From contig JAHJDS010000352.1 of assembly GCA_018812395.1 (NCBI GenBank), forward strand, positions 1-6,040: DNA of 6,040 nucleotides. The letters run 5' to 3'. The first letter of the stretch is position 1; each line of letters starts with the position of its first letter. The translations under genes were made by a program, and so were the position numbers. The stretch is from Pseudomonadota bacterium (GTDB taxonomy: Bacteria; Desulfobacterota; Desulfarculia; Desulfarculales; JAHJDS01). A model generated the notes under the pieces. The model was not told the DNA's origin and made no database searches. It saw only the letters and a program-made list of their open reading frames with translations. This document shows positions 5,389 through 6,040 of this stretch, piece by piece.

Positions 5389-6040
5389 TCACGGTGACAT
5401 CTTGTTGGCCCCGGTCTTAGCCACCAGGTTCGAGGCCCGCCGCAGGGACTCGAAGGTCCCGGCGTCGGTCCACCAGCCCTCCAAGACGTCGTAGGTCATC
5501 AGTCCCCGGTCGATATAGGCGTTGTTGACGTCGGTGATCTCGAGCTCGCCCCGGGCCGAGGGCTTGAGCGGCCGGATGAGATCGTAGACGCCCTGGTCGT
5601 ACATGTAGATCCCGATGACGGCGTAGGAGCTGGGCGGTGTGGGTGGTTTCTCGATGATCTCGACCACCCGGTCGCCCTCGAGGACGGGCACCCCGAAGCG
5701 CTGGGGGTCGGGCACCTCCTTGAGCATGATCTTGGCCCCGGCCTCTTGGGGGAGATAGGCCTCGACGGCGGATCGGATATTGCCCTCGATGATGTTGTCG
5801 CCCAGGACGACGCAGACCCGGTCGCCGGCCACGAAGTGCTCGGTCAGGGCCAGGGCGGCGGCGATGCCGCCCTCTCCTTCCTGGTAGGTGTAGTTGACGT
5901 GTTTGAGGCCGAAGTCGTGGCCGTTGCTTAAGAGCTTCAAGAAATCGCCGGCGTGGTTGCCGCCGGTGACGACCATGATCTCCTCGATGCCGGCGTTGAC
6001 CAGGGTCTGGATGGGATAGAAGATCATCGGCTTGTCATAG
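5389..6040 (-). CDS. rfbA: Glucose-1-phosphate thymidylyltransferase-like enzyme (RmlA/RfbA family), 5' end off window
   Basis: The family condenses a sugar 1-phosphate with dTTP (or UTP) to give dTDP-glucose and pyrophosphate, feeding dTDP-rhamnose and other envelope sugars. The window holds 216 residues, starting at YDKPMIFYPIQTLVNAGI. Compared with E. coli RmlA about 31 N-terminal residues are missing, including the GxGTRLxPxT nucleotide loop; the first ATG in the window (6027) is internal. Visible landmarks, numbered from the first visible residue, are VVLGDNI (78-83) with the Mg-binding Asp81, DPQRFGVPV (111-119), IIEKP (128-132), SYAVIGIYMYD (138-148), LKPSARGELEITDVNNAY (158-175) and WWTDAGTFESL (189-199) with the second metal-type Asp192. 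It ends soon after, so it lacks the roughly 45-residue C-terminal extension of E. coli RmlA and belongs to a short form. The exact sugar or nucleotide preference cannot be read here. Confidence 0.93.
   Translation of the reverse strand, partial: YDKPMIFYPIQTLVNAGIEEIMVVTGGNHAGDFLKLLSNGHDFGLKHVNYTYQEGEGGIAAALALTEHFVAGDRVCVVLGDNIIEGNIRSAVEAYLPQEAGAKIMLKEVPDPQRFGVPVLEGDRVVEIIEKPPTPPSSYAVIGIYMYDQGVYDLIRPLKPSARGELEITDVNNAYIDRGLMTYDVLEGWWTDAGTFESLRRASNLVAKTGANKMSP

Overview
This is a high-GC bacterial chromosomal window made mostly of housekeeping genes. All but one are read from the minus strand. The gene content fits a Gram-negative proteobacterium-like lineage: an endonuclease-type MutL next to MiaA, an exported FlgT-like protein, and an infC operon start. 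I lean towards a GC-rich deltaproteobacterium (Desulfobacterota sense). That placement is inference from protein style and gene order, because there is no rRNA here to test it. I see no CRISPR array, insertion sequence, prophage gene or integration scar.

Layout from the left. Positions 60-656 (minus) encode translation initiation factor IF3 (infC). Its best start is a rare ATA codon with a well-spaced Shine-Dalgarno, and it carries a repeat-containing C-terminal tail. rpmI and rplT, the usual next genes, would lie off the left edge. A 215-base leader with several inverted repeats separates infC from an upstream tRNA-Val(GAC) gene (872-946, minus), which has its own TTGACA-type promoter. Next comes a three-gene minus-strand operon, mutL (3187-4959), miaA (2237-3190) and an exported FlgT-like protein of unknown role (1055-2224). 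mutL and miaA overlap by 4 bases. The third gene starts 12 bases after miaA and its ribosome binding site overlaps the miaA stop. A TTGACA promoter sits just upstream of mutL.

Divergent from mutL is the only plus-strand gene, a roughly 50-residue uncharacterised helical protein (5220-5372). It has its own promoter (5080-5108) and a leader of about 105 bases. That leader contains a long GC-rich stem and a second hairpin that would bury the ribosome binding site and is followed by five T residues. The two hairpins compete for the same bases, so the leader looks like a possible cis-acting switch. This is the most novel-looking element in the window. The right edge holds the 3' part of a sugar-1-phosphate nucleotidyltransferase of the RmlA/RfbA family (minus, 5389 to beyond 6040), which converges on the small gene.

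Functionally the window mixes translation (infC, tRNA-Val, MiaA tRNA modification), DNA mismatch repair (MutL), envelope sugar-nucleotide synthesis (RmlA-like), and two poorly understood genes (the FlgT-like protein and the small protein). The whole is largely ordinary core genome. The findings concern start codons, leader structures and residue-level oddities, not a new multi-gene system.
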